Shown one piece after another: positions 42,654 to 50,114 of a stretch of 64,000 bases of DNA. Location of the stretch: NCBI RefSeq assembly GCF_024168825.1, contig NZ_JALJWH010000001.1, forward strand, positions 2,480,001-2,544,000, given 5' to 3'. The DNA comes from Paenarthrobacter sp. A20. GTDB taxonomy: Bacteria > Actinomycetota > Actinomycetes > Actinomycetales > Micrococcaceae. The notes under the pieces are model-generated. The model was not told where the DNA came from, made no database searches, and saw nothing but the letters and a program-made list of their open reading frames with translations. Each line of letters opens with the position of its first letter. Positions within the stretch are counted from its first letter, which is position 1. The translations under genes and the position numbers were made by a program.

Positions 42654-43085
42654 TTAAGCGAGGCGCCTGTAAACCATGTCAAAGTCGTGTTCCAGCGGTC
42701 CACCGGGGTAACTGCCCCGCTCCAAGCGCGCAGTGATGGTGGTGCCATCCTCGCTGAAGCGGCCAACAAAGCGCTGAGGCCAGTCCGGTCCATCCCGGAA
42801 AAGGGTCCACAACTTGTCCTTGAGCGTCATGTCGTAGATCCGCGCTACGCCACGCGAGTCGAAATAGTGCTGCTGGAACGCACCGTCCGAGCCTGTGGCG
42901 CCGATGACGCTGACCGCGTTGGGGTACTCGGGGTGCTGGACCGTGGAGCGCTGAATGAGGAAGCCTCCGCCCTCGAGCCACTCGAACGCCGTCCTACCGG
43001 AGATCTCCATGCCCGGAACGGACGTTTCCCACTCGCCGACCAGGATGTTCAGTTGCTCCAACGTGGGTTTTGGATCCCGTGCCAT
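42654..43085 (-). CDS. Conserved protein, DUF1579/lipocalin-like
   Basis: 143 residues opening with PTLEQLNILVGEWETSVPGM and AFEWLEGGGFLIQRSTVQHP, then QQHYFDSRGVARIYDMTLKD and RFSEDGTTITARLERG. The LVGEW opening and the alternating beta pattern resemble small beta-barrel families (DUF1579 or nitrobindin-like) that appear alone in actinobacterial genomes. No catalytic residue is evident. About 150 bp separate it from the GMC operon start on the same strand. Confidence 0.7.
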   Translation of the reverse strand: MARDPKPTLEQLNILVGEWETSVPGMEISGRTAFEWLEGGGFLIQRSTVQHPEYPNAVSVIGATGSDGAFQQHYFDSRGVARIYDMTLKDKLWTLFRDGPDWPQRFVGRFSEDGTTITARLERGSYPGGPLEHDFDMVYRRLA

Positions 43086-43213
43086 GGCTGCCCTCTCTTC
43101 GCGTCTTCGCGCTGGTGAACAGGTTCAGCGTAGAGCCCGTCGGTTCCTCCGCCTAGGGTCCTGGCCCCAACTGTTTCCTGTACGGCCGGCATGGTGGGTG
43201 GCAGGATGGGCGC

Positions 43214-43810
43214 ATGAGCCGAGTAACCTGCGATCTCACCGTGTCTCTGGACGGCTTTGTTGCCGGCCCCAACCAGTCCCTGGATCAGCCGCTGGGGGAG
43301 CGCGGCGAAAGCCTGCACCGCTGGCAGTTCGAAGAACGTGAAGCCAACGCAGCCGAAGTGGCCGGGATCCTGGAGGCGGGCGCCTACATCATGGGCAGGA
43401 ACATGTACGCAGGACCAGGGGCCGGCCCTTGGGACGCGGACTGGCGCGGGTGGTGGGGTGAGGAACCTCCTTACCATGCGCCCGTCTTCGTCCTGACCCA
43501 TCATGAGCGGGAGCCCTTGGAGCTGCAGGGCGGCACGACGTTCCACTTTGTCACCAATGGTATTGAGGCTGCACTGGACCGTGCCCGGGAAGCTGCCGGC
43601 AGCAAGGACGTGGCCATCGCCGGCGGAGCGCAGACGGCCCGGCAGTTCCTCTCGGCGGGGCTGATGGACGAGTTGAGGCTCCACATCTCGCCGGTCATTC
43701 TCGACGGCGGCGAGCGGCTGCTGGATGGACTCGGGGACGTCCGCCTGGAGCCGGTGGACGTACGGGGGACCGGGCTCGTGACGCACGTACGGTACCGCGT
43801 GATTCGCTAG
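43214..43810 (+). CDS. Dihydrofolate reductase/RibD C-terminal family protein
   Basis: 198 residues. SRVTCDLTVSLDGFVAGPNQ, AGAYIMGRNMY, the glycine-rich DVAIAGGAQTARQFLSAGLM and DELRLHISPVILDGGERLLD are the standard series for the RibD C-terminal/DHFR-like NADPH-dependent reductase family. Most members next to unrelated genes have no defined substrate. GGCAGG precedes the ATG. The AAA ATPase gene begins 31 bp downstream on the same strand. Confidence 0.9.
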   Translation: MSRVTCDLTVSLDGFVAGPNQSLDQPLGERGESLHRWQFEEREANAAEVAGILEAGAYIMGRNMYAGPGAGPWDADWRGWWGEEPPYHAPVFVLTHHEREPLELQGGTTFHFVTNGIEAALDRAREAAGSKDVAIAGGAQTARQFLSAGLMDELRLHISPVILDGGERLLDGLGDVRLEPVDVRGTGLVTHVRYRVIR

Positions 43811-43841
43811 CCGGAGATTCGGTGACTGCAAGAATGGGCGC

Positions 43842-44561
43842 ATGCCCCTCCACACCTACCCCATCCGACGGGTTGCTGAGGACCCTGCAAACGTTCTTGA
43901 TCGCGGTCGCTGGCCGGCAGCGCTGCCGCCTGTTGCCCAGGTGCTTGATGAGGGCCTCGACCTGACCTCAGCAACCATCCTGATTGGCGAGAACGGGTCC
44001 GGCAAATCGACCCTGGTGGAAGCCATCGCCCTGGCTTACGGTCTGTCGCCGGAAGGCGGTTCCACCGGTGCACGGCACACCACCAGGTCCAGCGAATCCG
44101 TCCTCGCCGACCACTTGCAGCTTGTCCGGAATGCCGGTGCCAGCCGGCGGGGGTACTTCCTGCGGGCCGAAACCATGCACGGATTCTTCACGTACCTCGA
44201 GATGAACCCGAGCACATCCGGGGACATCCCATTCCACGACATGTCCCACGGCGAGTCATTCCTGGAATTGGCGCTGGACAGATTCAAGGGGCACGGATTG
44301 TGGGTGCTCGATGAGCCCGAGTCGGCTTTGTCGTTCAGCGGTTGCCTCAGCCTTCTCAGTGTTCTGAAGGACCTGTTGTCCCACGGAGATTCCCAGGTCA
44401 TCATGTCCACTCACTCACCTCTTCTGGCGGCCCTTCCGGGCGCCCGGATCCTGGAAGTCGGGCCTTGGGGCCTGCGGGCACGCGACTGGGAAGATCTTGA
44501 TCTTGTTGCTAACTGGCGGTCATTCCTGGACGCACCTCAGAGGTATCTTCGGCACATCTGA
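43842..44561 (+). CDS. Small ABC-type AAA ATPase
   Basis: 239 residues. Walker A ILIGENGSGKSTLVEAIALA near residue 47, an ABC-type signature FHDMSHGESFLE, Walker B GLWVLDEPESALSF, and the switch His in VIMSTHSPLLA. It resembles stand-alone ATPases of the YbbL/OLD-like type annotated as AAA family, with no membrane partner nearby, so it is not an obvious transporter subunit. It probably shares a transcript with the reductase gene upstream. Confidence 0.86.
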   Translation: MPLHTYPIRRVAEDPANVLDRGRWPAALPPVAQVLDEGLDLTSATILIGENGSGKSTLVEAIALAYGLSPEGGSTGARHTTRSSESVLADHLQLVRNAGASRRGYFLRAETMHGFFTYLEMNPSTSGDIPFHDMSHGESFLELALDRFKGHGLWVLDEPESALSFSGCLSLLSVLKDLLSHGDSQVIMSTHSPLLAALPGARILEVGPWGLRARDWEDLDLVANWRSFLDAPQRYLRHI

Positions 44562-44643
44562 CGCCACCTCACGTGGCCAACGCGCCGGGAAAGTGACCGG
44601 AGAGGTTCGCGAATGGGCGGGGCTTGCCCGATGATGAGGTCTG

Positions 44644-44686
44644 GTCCGGTGATGGGTCCCGTCCGGTGATGGGTCCCGTCCGGTGA
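44644..44686 (+). repeat. 17-bp tandem repeat, about 2.5 copies
   Basis: GTCCGGTGATGGGTCCC at 44644-44660 and exactly repeated at 44661-44677, then GTCCGGTGA at 44678-44686. It lies 20-62 bp upstream of the lipoprotein start, in the likely promoter or leader. Confidence 0.9.
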
Positions 44687-44705
44687 GCGGCGTAGCCTTG
44701 GCGGC

Positions 44706-45524
44706 ATGGGGAAACTATTGAGAGCAGCACCACGCCTTACATTGACCTGCGGAGCCCTGATGCTGTTGGGAACGGGGTGCGCATCGCTCGGACAGCCGGC
44801 CGGCGGCTTGCCGTCTGCCAGCCTGCCGTCCGCCGGGAGCCCAACCCCGGAAATCCGACCGGAAGTTGTGCTGTGCCAAGGCAACGAGGTTTCGCGTCAG
44901 GCGCTGGACAATCCACGACCGGCCAGCGAGCTCGGCCCGGAGGCCGCCCCGGCTCTCGCCGGCCGTGGGGTCACGGCTTTTGACCCGGTCACCTGGCTGA
45001 TTGCGCAGGAGAGCAGCGATCGTGTGATGCTCATGAACAAACTCGCAGCTCCCCAGGATCACGGCCACGGCGATGTCCGCGACTACATGTATATCGTCAT
45101 TTCCACCCACTCCATGGCATCGGAACCAGGTAAACCGGTATGGGCGGTCGTCGAGTCATCGACCTGCACGCCCACGCTGGACCTTGGCGAGCTGAGAGCC
45201 GGCGCAGTCACTCTTGATCCCTCGTTGCCGCCGGCCCCTGAGTCCGATCGCGTGGCTCTCCTCGTCACGGAGTTCGACTGCAACTCCGGGAAGAACGCCG
45301 AAGGCCGGATTGACGTCGTCAAGCTCGTCGAAACAGAGTCCACGGTCGAGGTCGTCCTGGGGGTGCAGCCCGCCGGGGCGCAGTGGGCCACCTGTCAGGG
45401 AAACCCGGCGACGCCCTTCGCTGTCGATCTCGAACGGCCGCTCGGGAACCGTACCATCCTGGACGCCGCCGTCCTGCCCGCGCGCGAGATCACAGCACCA
45501 GCCCGGCCGGGAACCGGCGGATAG
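44706..45524 (+). CDS. Putative lipoprotein, function unknown
   Basis: 272 residues. A signal peptide with lipobox LGTGC (Cys25) is followed by a Gly/Pro/Ser-rich spacer and a globular part containing four further cysteines (VVLCQGNE, STCTPTLDL, FDCNSGKNAEG, WATCQGNP), possibly two disulfides outside the membrane. No family recognised. It stands alone with a tandem repeat in its upstream region. A GC hairpin without T tract (45538-45553) follows the gene. Confidence 0.75.
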   Translation: MGKLLRAAPRLTLTCGALMLLGTGCASLGQPAGGLPSASLPSAGSPTPEIRPEVVLCQGNEVSRQALDNPRPASELGPEAAPALAGRGVTAFDPVTWLIAQESSDRVMLMNKLAAPQDHGHGDVRDYMYIVISTHSMASEPGKPVWAVVESSTCTPTLDLGELRAGAVTLDPSLPPAPESDRVALLVTEFDCNSGKNAEGRIDVVKLVETESTVEVVLGVQPAGAQWATCQGNPATPFAVDLERPLGNRTILDAAVLPAREITAPARPGTGG

Positions 45525-45653
45525 CTCTATCTGCCTTCCCCGCCCCGGCGGGGACCAGCAGCCATGCCATCTCCGGCCCGCGATTTCACGGTTCCGCGGG
45601 TAGGTTTCGGGTGGAGATCGAACAATGTCCGCCAACCGCTGTACACTCAAGTA

Positions 45654-45669
45654 TCGAACATATATTCGA
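45654..45669. promoter_or_regulatory. SOS box upstream of umuD
   Basis: TCGAACATATATTCGA is a 16-bp near-palindrome matching the actinobacterial LexA site TCGAAC-N4-GTTCGA with one substitution. It lies 13 bp upstream of the umuD GTG. Confidence 0.8.
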
Positions 45670-45682
45670 ATAAAGGTGTGTT

Positions 45683-46114
45683 GTGGGCGTGATCGTCGGC
45701 CCCCGCGTGATAGATGCGGGCTTTTCCCTGATGTCGGTACTGCTGGCTCCAATCCCGGTGGCGGCAGGGTATCCATCGCCTGCCCAGGACTACTTTGACG
45801 GCAGGATCGATCTCAATGAGCACCTGATCAAGGATGTCACCAGCACTTTCGTGGTGAGAGTGACGGGGCAATCCATGGAGGGTGCCGGGATCAGCGATGG
45901 GGACGAGTTGATCGTTAACCGGGCGCTGGAGCCCAAGGACGGGTCCGTCGTCGTGGCTGTCCTTGACGGTGAGTTGACCATCAAGAGGCTCCGCGTCACG
46001 CCCTCAGGGGTGATCCTCCAGGCGGACAATCCCAAGTACCCGGACATTCGCGTGCCGGCAATGTCTGAGCTGACCATCTGGGGCGTGGCAACCACGTGCC
46101 TGCATCACATCTAG
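45683..46114 (+). CDS. umuD: UmuD-type S24 peptidase, DNA polymerase V accessory subunit
   Basis: 143 residues. The self-cleavage site Ala28-Gly29 (PVAAGYPSP), catalytic Ser64 (GQSMEGAGI) and Lys101 (ELTIKRL) have the same mutual spacing as E. coli UmuD (Gly25, Ser60, Lys97), so the protease should be active after RecA contact. GTG 45683 is preceded by AAAGG six bases upstream. An SOS box overlaps the promoter. Its partner umuC lies about 460 bp downstream rather than overlapping, with a broken regulator gene between them. Confidence 0.92.
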   Translation: MGVIVGPRVIDAGFSLMSVLLAPIPVAAGYPSPAQDYFDGRIDLNEHLIKDVTSTFVVRVTGQSMEGAGISDGDELIVNRALEPKDGSVVVAVLDGELTIKRLRVTPSGVILQADNPKYPDIRVPAMSELTIWGVATTCLHHI

Positions 46115-46156
46115 CTGTCGCCGCCCCCGCTGATCCCCGAGTTGATCCGTTCTATC

Positions 46157-46189
46157 TTTGAGTGCACATACGCGACATATGCACTTGAA
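46157..46189. promoter_or_regulatory. Imperfect inverted repeat, relic ArsR-type operator
   Basis: TTTGAGTGCACAT (46157-46169) and ATATGCACTTGAA (46177-46189) form 13-nt arms with 10 matches around CGCGACA. The position over the start of the ArsR remnant is what autoregulation by that family would predict. Confidence 0.45.
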
Positions 46190-46376
46190 GGATGGGTCTA
46201 CTCTTCGATGGTGTCAGTCCGGGCCGGAACTGCTCGAGAGCGCAGCCGTGACACTTCGGATGCTGGCCGAACCGACCCGCCTCAACCTTCTTTGGCAACT
46301 CGCCAAACTCCGGCTCATCCAGGAGACCATCAACCACGCCGACCACCAAGTCAGGGGCGAACCCGCCCACGACTAA
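46158..46376 (+). pseudogene. Internally deleted ArsR/SmtB-type metal-responsive regulator
   Basis: The frame reads LESAAVTLRMLAEPTRLNLL WQLAK, the usual start of an ArsR winged helix, then jumps to LRLIQETINHADHQVRGEPA HD, which looks like the C-terminal tail of the same family (xHADHxVxGxPxHD). The recognition helix and wing between them are missing, about 45-50 residues, so DNA binding should be lost although the frame is intact. Likely start ATG 46179 or an upstream TTG at 46158. The metal exporter that usually accompanies such a gene is absent. The deletion is inferred from family knowledge. Confidence 0.62.
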
Positions 46377-46489
46377 CCCAAGCGGTGTGATCAGCGGCAG
46401 GTTGATATCGAACTGGAGCTGATGTTGTGGGCGGAGTTCGGTCGCTGCTGCAACGCGGTTTCTTGTCGCCGGTCGGCGGTACAGTTGAT

Positions 46490-46513
46490 GCATTCGAAGA
46501 TATATTCGAATGC
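46490..46513. promoter_or_regulatory. SOS box upstream of umuC
   Basis: GCATTCGAA (46490-46498) and TTCGAATGC (46505-46513) are perfect 9-nt arms around GATATA. The core TCGAAGATATATTCGA (46494-46509) has the same 16-bp layout as the umuD box and shares ATATATTCGAAT with it. Confidence 0.8.
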
Positions 46514-46573
46514 ATGGGGTGTCCTGCGTGATGATTGCGGGCATGCGTGCTAGTGGCGAACGCAAGGAGAATG

Positions 46574-47872
46574 ATGTCCAAGCCAGCTCTCATGCATCAA
46601 ATGCAAGAGATTGCCCATGTGGATATCAACTGCTTCTATGCGTCGGCGGAGAGGGCATTCAACCCCGCGCTGGAGGGCAAGCCATTGATTGTGTTGTCCA
46701 ACAATGACGGTTGCGCCGTGACCAGGTCGCCGGAAGCCAAGAAGCTGGGCATTGGGCTGGGGGAGCCGTGGTTCAAGATCGCCCCACGGGCCAAGGAATG
46801 GGGGCTGATAGCGCTCTCCAGCAACTATGAACTGTACGGCGACATCAGCTCCCGGGTCATGGAGCTCCTGGCCCGCTACTCGGCATGGCAGGAGGTCTAC
46901 TCCATTGACGAGGCGTTTCTCGGAGTCAGGGGACAACCGCAGGACTTGCTGGAGCTGGGAAGCACCATCAAGGCAGCCTGCCAACGGCATGTGGGGGTTC
47001 CGGTCTGTGTCGGAATCGCCCGCACCAAGACCCTGGCCAAGCTCGCCAACAAATGGGCTAAGCACAATCCAGCCTTCCACGGCGTATGCCGCTGGGACTC
47101 GGTCCCCGAAGCCCAACGCGAAGCTCTCATGGCACGGCTGTCCGTCATTGAAATCTGGGGTGTGGCAACGCGGCTTACCAAGCGCCTGAACGCCCTGGGA
47201 ATCTTCTCAATCCTGGACCTGGTCCGCGCCGACCCGATTGCTTTGCGGGACAAGTTCTCGATTGTCATGATGCGAACCGTCCTGGAACTCCAAGGCACGC
47301 CCTGTATTCCCATGGAGGAAGAGAGAGTCGGCCGGGACCAACTGATCTTCTCCCGCTCGTTCTCCACACCGATTACGACGACGGACCAGCTGCGGCAGGT
47401 GCTCAGCGTCTACGGTCAAATGGCCAGTGCCAGGCTGGCCAAGCACGATCTTCAGGCCAAGCTCCTAACAGCGTTTGCCGCGACGTCCGTCTACAACCCG
47501 AACGATAAGTCCTTTCCCACGGTCACCGTGAGGCTGCCCATGCCCACGTCGGACCCCGTGCTCCTCACCAAGGCCGCACACGCGCTGGTCCCCAAAATCC
47601 AGGAAGGCGTGAAGTATGCCAAAGCCGGAATCATGGTCACGGACCTCCGTCCCAGCGGCAACCAGAAACCGTTGGAGATCTTCGAGAACCGTCATGAGGA
47701 GCGCGGCATCGGCCCCCTGCTGGAGCAAGTCAGCAAGCGGTATGGCCGGGGCTCCATCGGCCTGGGCCACGCCGGCATTAAGGGCGGCCCGGACTGGTCC
47801 ATGAAACGGGACATGCTCAGCCCCCGCTACACCACCAACTGGGACGAACTTCCCCTGGTGAAGGCGGCGTAG
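46574..47872 (+). CDS. umuC: Y-family DNA polymerase UmuC (Pol V catalytic subunit)
   Basis: 432 residues. Palm motifs HVDINCFYASAERAFNPALE (Asp17) and YSIDEAFLGV (Asp112, Glu113) carry the metal-binding acids. IAVSNNDG-type sequence appears as IVLSNNDGCAVTRSPEAKKL. The C-terminal GLGHAGIKGGPDW and SPRYTTNWDELP resemble the DUF4113 tail of UmuC. ATG 46574 is chosen (AGGAG four bases before it) over the tandem ATG 46571 and an upstream GTG. It has its own SOS box, so it can be induced independently of umuD. Confidence 0.93.
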   Translation: MSKPALMHQMQEIAHVDINCFYASAERAFNPALEGKPLIVLSNNDGCAVTRSPEAKKLGIGLGEPWFKIAPRAKEWGLIALSSNYELYGDISSRVMELLARYSAWQEVYSIDEAFLGVRGQPQDLLELGSTIKAACQRHVGVPVCVGIARTKTLAKLANKWAKHNPAFHGVCRWDSVPEAQREALMARLSVIEIWGVATRLTKRLNALGIFSILDLVRADPIALRDKFSIVMMRTVLELQGTPCIPMEEERVGRDQLIFSRSFSTPITTTDQLRQVLSVYGQMASARLAKHDLQAKLLTAFAATSVYNPNDKSFPTVTVRLPMPTSDPVLLTKAAHALVPKIQEGVKYAKAGIMVTDLRPSGNQKPLEIFENRHEERGIGPLLEQVSKRYGRGSIGLGHAGIKGGPDWSMKRDMLSPRYTTNWDELPLVKAA

Positions 47873-47900
47873 CGTGGCAGGGGACGAGGAAGCGGAGGAC

Positions 47901-49058
47901 CTACGCCCGCAGCCGGTAACCGCGCTTCACGACGGTCTCCACGAGCTTGCCATCCGGCAGCGAGGACCGCAGCCTGCTGACTGTCATGTCCAGGGCGTGC
48001 ACGGAGCCACGCAGGTCCAACAGGTCCGAGAGCGCTTCCCTGGACAATACGGCTCCGCCCGCGCCGAGCAGGGCCCGCAGCAGCAGGAGGGGGGCCGGTG
48101 CAAGGTCCACCACCTCACCGTTGATCCGCAGGCAGCGCCCACGCAGCTCGATCGTTGCGCTCTTGGTTTCCAAACGGCGCACGTGGTTCAGGGACAGGTG
48201 CTCCGTCACCAAGCGGATCAAGGCACCCATCCGGTAGCGGTCGGGGATAAGGGGCGTCAGCCCGGCGTCGACCAGTGGCTGTGCGGTGACCGGCCCCACC
48301 GCGGCAACAGTCACCGGCCCCTTAAGGGCTTCGATGAGCTGCCGGTAGAGGCCCATTTCGTGAGCGGTGCTCCACATGGCATCCACCGCGGGGGCGCTGG
48401 TGAACGTCAGTACATCGAGGTTCCCGCCCACCACGGCTTCGATCAGGCGCGGCAGTTTGTCCTCGCCGTCGGGCTTCACCCAGCGGTATGGCGTCACGGT
48501 CAGGACCGTGGCGCCGGACATGCGGAGCCGCTCCAGCTGGCGGACGTCGGTGTATCCGTGCAGCTGCACGGCCACGGTCTTGCCACGAACGCCTTCGGCC
48601 AGCAGCATGTCCACCAGCGTGGCCGTGGTTTCGTCACTGCTGATTCCGACGTCGGCAAGACCGGCAGCGCGCACGGCACCGCGGGCCTTGGGGCCACGGA
48701 CGAACATGCGGCAAGCGGACAAGGCTTCCAGGAGTTGCTCGCCGATGCCGAACGAGTCCGCGGCCTCGCACCAGCGGCGCATTCCGTAAGCCGTGGTGGC
48801 GATACAAATGTCCGGCTTTGCCGCAATGATGGTGCGGGTGTCCTCGATGAGGACCATGTCTTCCTGCACAGGAGCGATCTTCAAAGCGGGGGCGTGCAAC
48901 ACGCTCGCACCGCGGCGCTCCAATGCCTCAATGAGGTCACGGGAACGGCGGTGCGAGGTGACGCCGATTCGGAAGCCATCCAGCGGCGCATCGGCCGCTT
49001 CGGATACTCCCGGAGCGGCGGTGGCGTCGTGGACTTCGAGGGCGCGTGCAACAGTCAT
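47901..49058 (-). CDS. hemD: Uroporphyrinogen-III synthase fused to an OmpR-type winged-helix domain
   Basis: 385 residues. The HemD domain occupies about 28-280 (DGFRIGVTSHRRSRDLIEAL, FTSAPAVDAMWSTAHEMGL, VAAVGPVTAQPLVDAGL). About 295-385 form an OmpR/PhoB-type winged helix: ATIELRGRCLRINGEVVDLA, VLSREALSDLL, VHALDMTVSRLRSSL, and the wing VETVVKRGYRLRA. This fusion is known near nitrite/nitrate assimilation genes in actinobacteria and may act as a regulator rather than only as a haem enzyme. It is last in the nirB-cobA-hemD transcript, 12 bp after cobA. Confidence 0.88.
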   Translation of the reverse strand: MTVARALEVHDATAAPGVSEAADAPLDGFRIGVTSHRRSRDLIEALERRGASVLHAPALKIAPVQEDMVLIEDTRTIIAAKPDICIATTAYGMRRWCEAADSFGIGEQLLEALSACRMFVRGPKARGAVRAAGLADVGISSDETTATLVDMLLAEGVRGKTVAVQLHGYTDVRQLERLRMSGATVLTVTPYRWVKPDGEDKLPRLIEAVVGGNLDVLTFTSAPAVDAMWSTAHEMGLYRQLIEALKGPVTVAAVGPVTAQPLVDAGLTPLIPDRYRMGALIRLVTEHLSLNHVRRLETKSATIELRGRCLRINGEVVDLAPAPLLLLRALLGAGGAVLSREALSDLLDLRGSVHALDMTVSRLRSSLPDGKLVETVVKRGYRLRA

Positions 49059-49070
49059 GTGTTCTTACCT

Positions 49071-50105
49071 TCAGGCTTCAAGGAGCGAAGCCGCGAGGCG
49101 GCTCAGTTCAGCGGATGCTTCAGCATGATTGCGGTTGGCTTCAGCCACCCGGACCACCTCGCCGATGACCAGAACGGCCGGGTTGCTGCAGCCGGTGGCT
49201 GCAGTTTCGATCGTACCCAGATCAGCGATGGTGGTGCGCTGTCCCGGACGGTAGCCACGTTCAACGACGGCCATGGGCATGTCCGAATTCATCCCGGCCC
49301 GACGCAGGCCTGCCGCCAGCTGGGGAAGGGTGCCGATACCCATGAGGACCACGATCGTGCCGCCAAGGCCGGCAAGGTGGGTGTGCTCCTTCTCGGTCAA
49401 CGGGGCGTGGCCGGACACCACGGTGAACATGTGGCTCACTTCGCGGTGTGTCACCGGGATCCCTGCCGCTGCAGGAACGGAGATGGCACTGGTGACACCG
49501 GAAATCACCCGTACCGGGACGCCGGCCGCAACACAGGCGGCCACTTCCTCGCCTCCGCGGCCGAACACGTATGGATCGCCGCCCTTGAGTCGGACCACGT
49601 TCTTACCCAGCAGGGCAGCTTCCACCATGAGCTTCTCGATGTCACGCTGAGTCACCTTGTGGAGGCCAGGCTGCTTTCCGACATCCACCAGCTCGGCAGA
49701 GGTCAGGTCGGCCAGTTCCTGGTAGGGAGCCAGCCGGTCATAGAACACGACGTCGGCATCCCGCAAGGCGTCGATGGCACCAACCGTCAGCAGGTCCAGG
49801 GCCCCCGGGCCTCCGCCTACCAGGGTGACGTGGCCCTCAGCGCCCGGGGCGGGCTCGAACGCAACAGGGATTCCGGCGTCGCGGCAGCGTTCCACCAGCG
49901 GCAGCCAGCCAGCCCCGCCGTCGTCCACTACTGCCACCAGGAACGGGCGCTCGGGGAGCTGGCCGTCGCCGGGCACACCCTCCGGGGTGCTCAGCCGGTA
50001 CACATGGGCACCGGCGCTCTGGTAGCGGCGGATTGCTTGGCGGGCGGACTTGTCCGACCCCGTGACGAGGACGTCACGGCCGGTGAGATCGATGGTGAGC
50101 TGCAT
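49071..50105 (-). CDS. cobA: Uroporphyrinogen-III C-methyltransferase (SUMT) with remnant N-terminal domain
   Basis: 344 residues. The methyltransferase occupies about 93-330: VTLVGGGPGALDLLTVGAID, DVVFYDRLAPYQEL, KNVVRLKGGDPYVFGRGGEE, SGVTSAISVPAAAGIPVTHR and VVLMGIGTLPQLAAGL are diagnostic. The first 90 residues (LTGRDVLVTGSDKSARQAIR onwards) look like a shortened CysG N-terminal Rossmann domain without the usual glycine loop and without the remaining dehydrogenase/chelatase part. It makes precorrin-2 for the sirohaem of NirB. It lies 9 bp after nirB. Confidence 0.92.
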   Translation of the reverse strand: MQLTIDLTGRDVLVTGSDKSARQAIRRYQSAGAHVYRLSTPEGVPGDGQLPERPFLVAVVDDGGAGWLPLVERCRDAGIPVAFEPAPGAEGHVTLVGGGPGALDLLTVGAIDALRDADVVFYDRLAPYQELADLTSAELVDVGKQPGLHKVTQRDIEKLMVEAALLGKNVVRLKGGDPYVFGRGGEEVAACVAAGVPVRVISGVTSAISVPAAAGIPVTHREVSHMFTVVSGHAPLTEKEHTHLAGLGGTIVVLMGIGTLPQLAAGLRRAGMNSDMPMAVVERGYRPGQRTTIADLGTIETAATGCSNPAVLVIGEVVRVAEANRNHAEASAELSRLAASLLEA

Positions 50106-50114
50106 GGGAGACCC

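Noticed and set aside
43842..44561. AAA ATPase as part of a defence island or ABC transporter
   Set aside because: No nuclease, TOPRIM or permease gene lies next to it; neighbours are a DHFR-like reductase and a lipoprotein.
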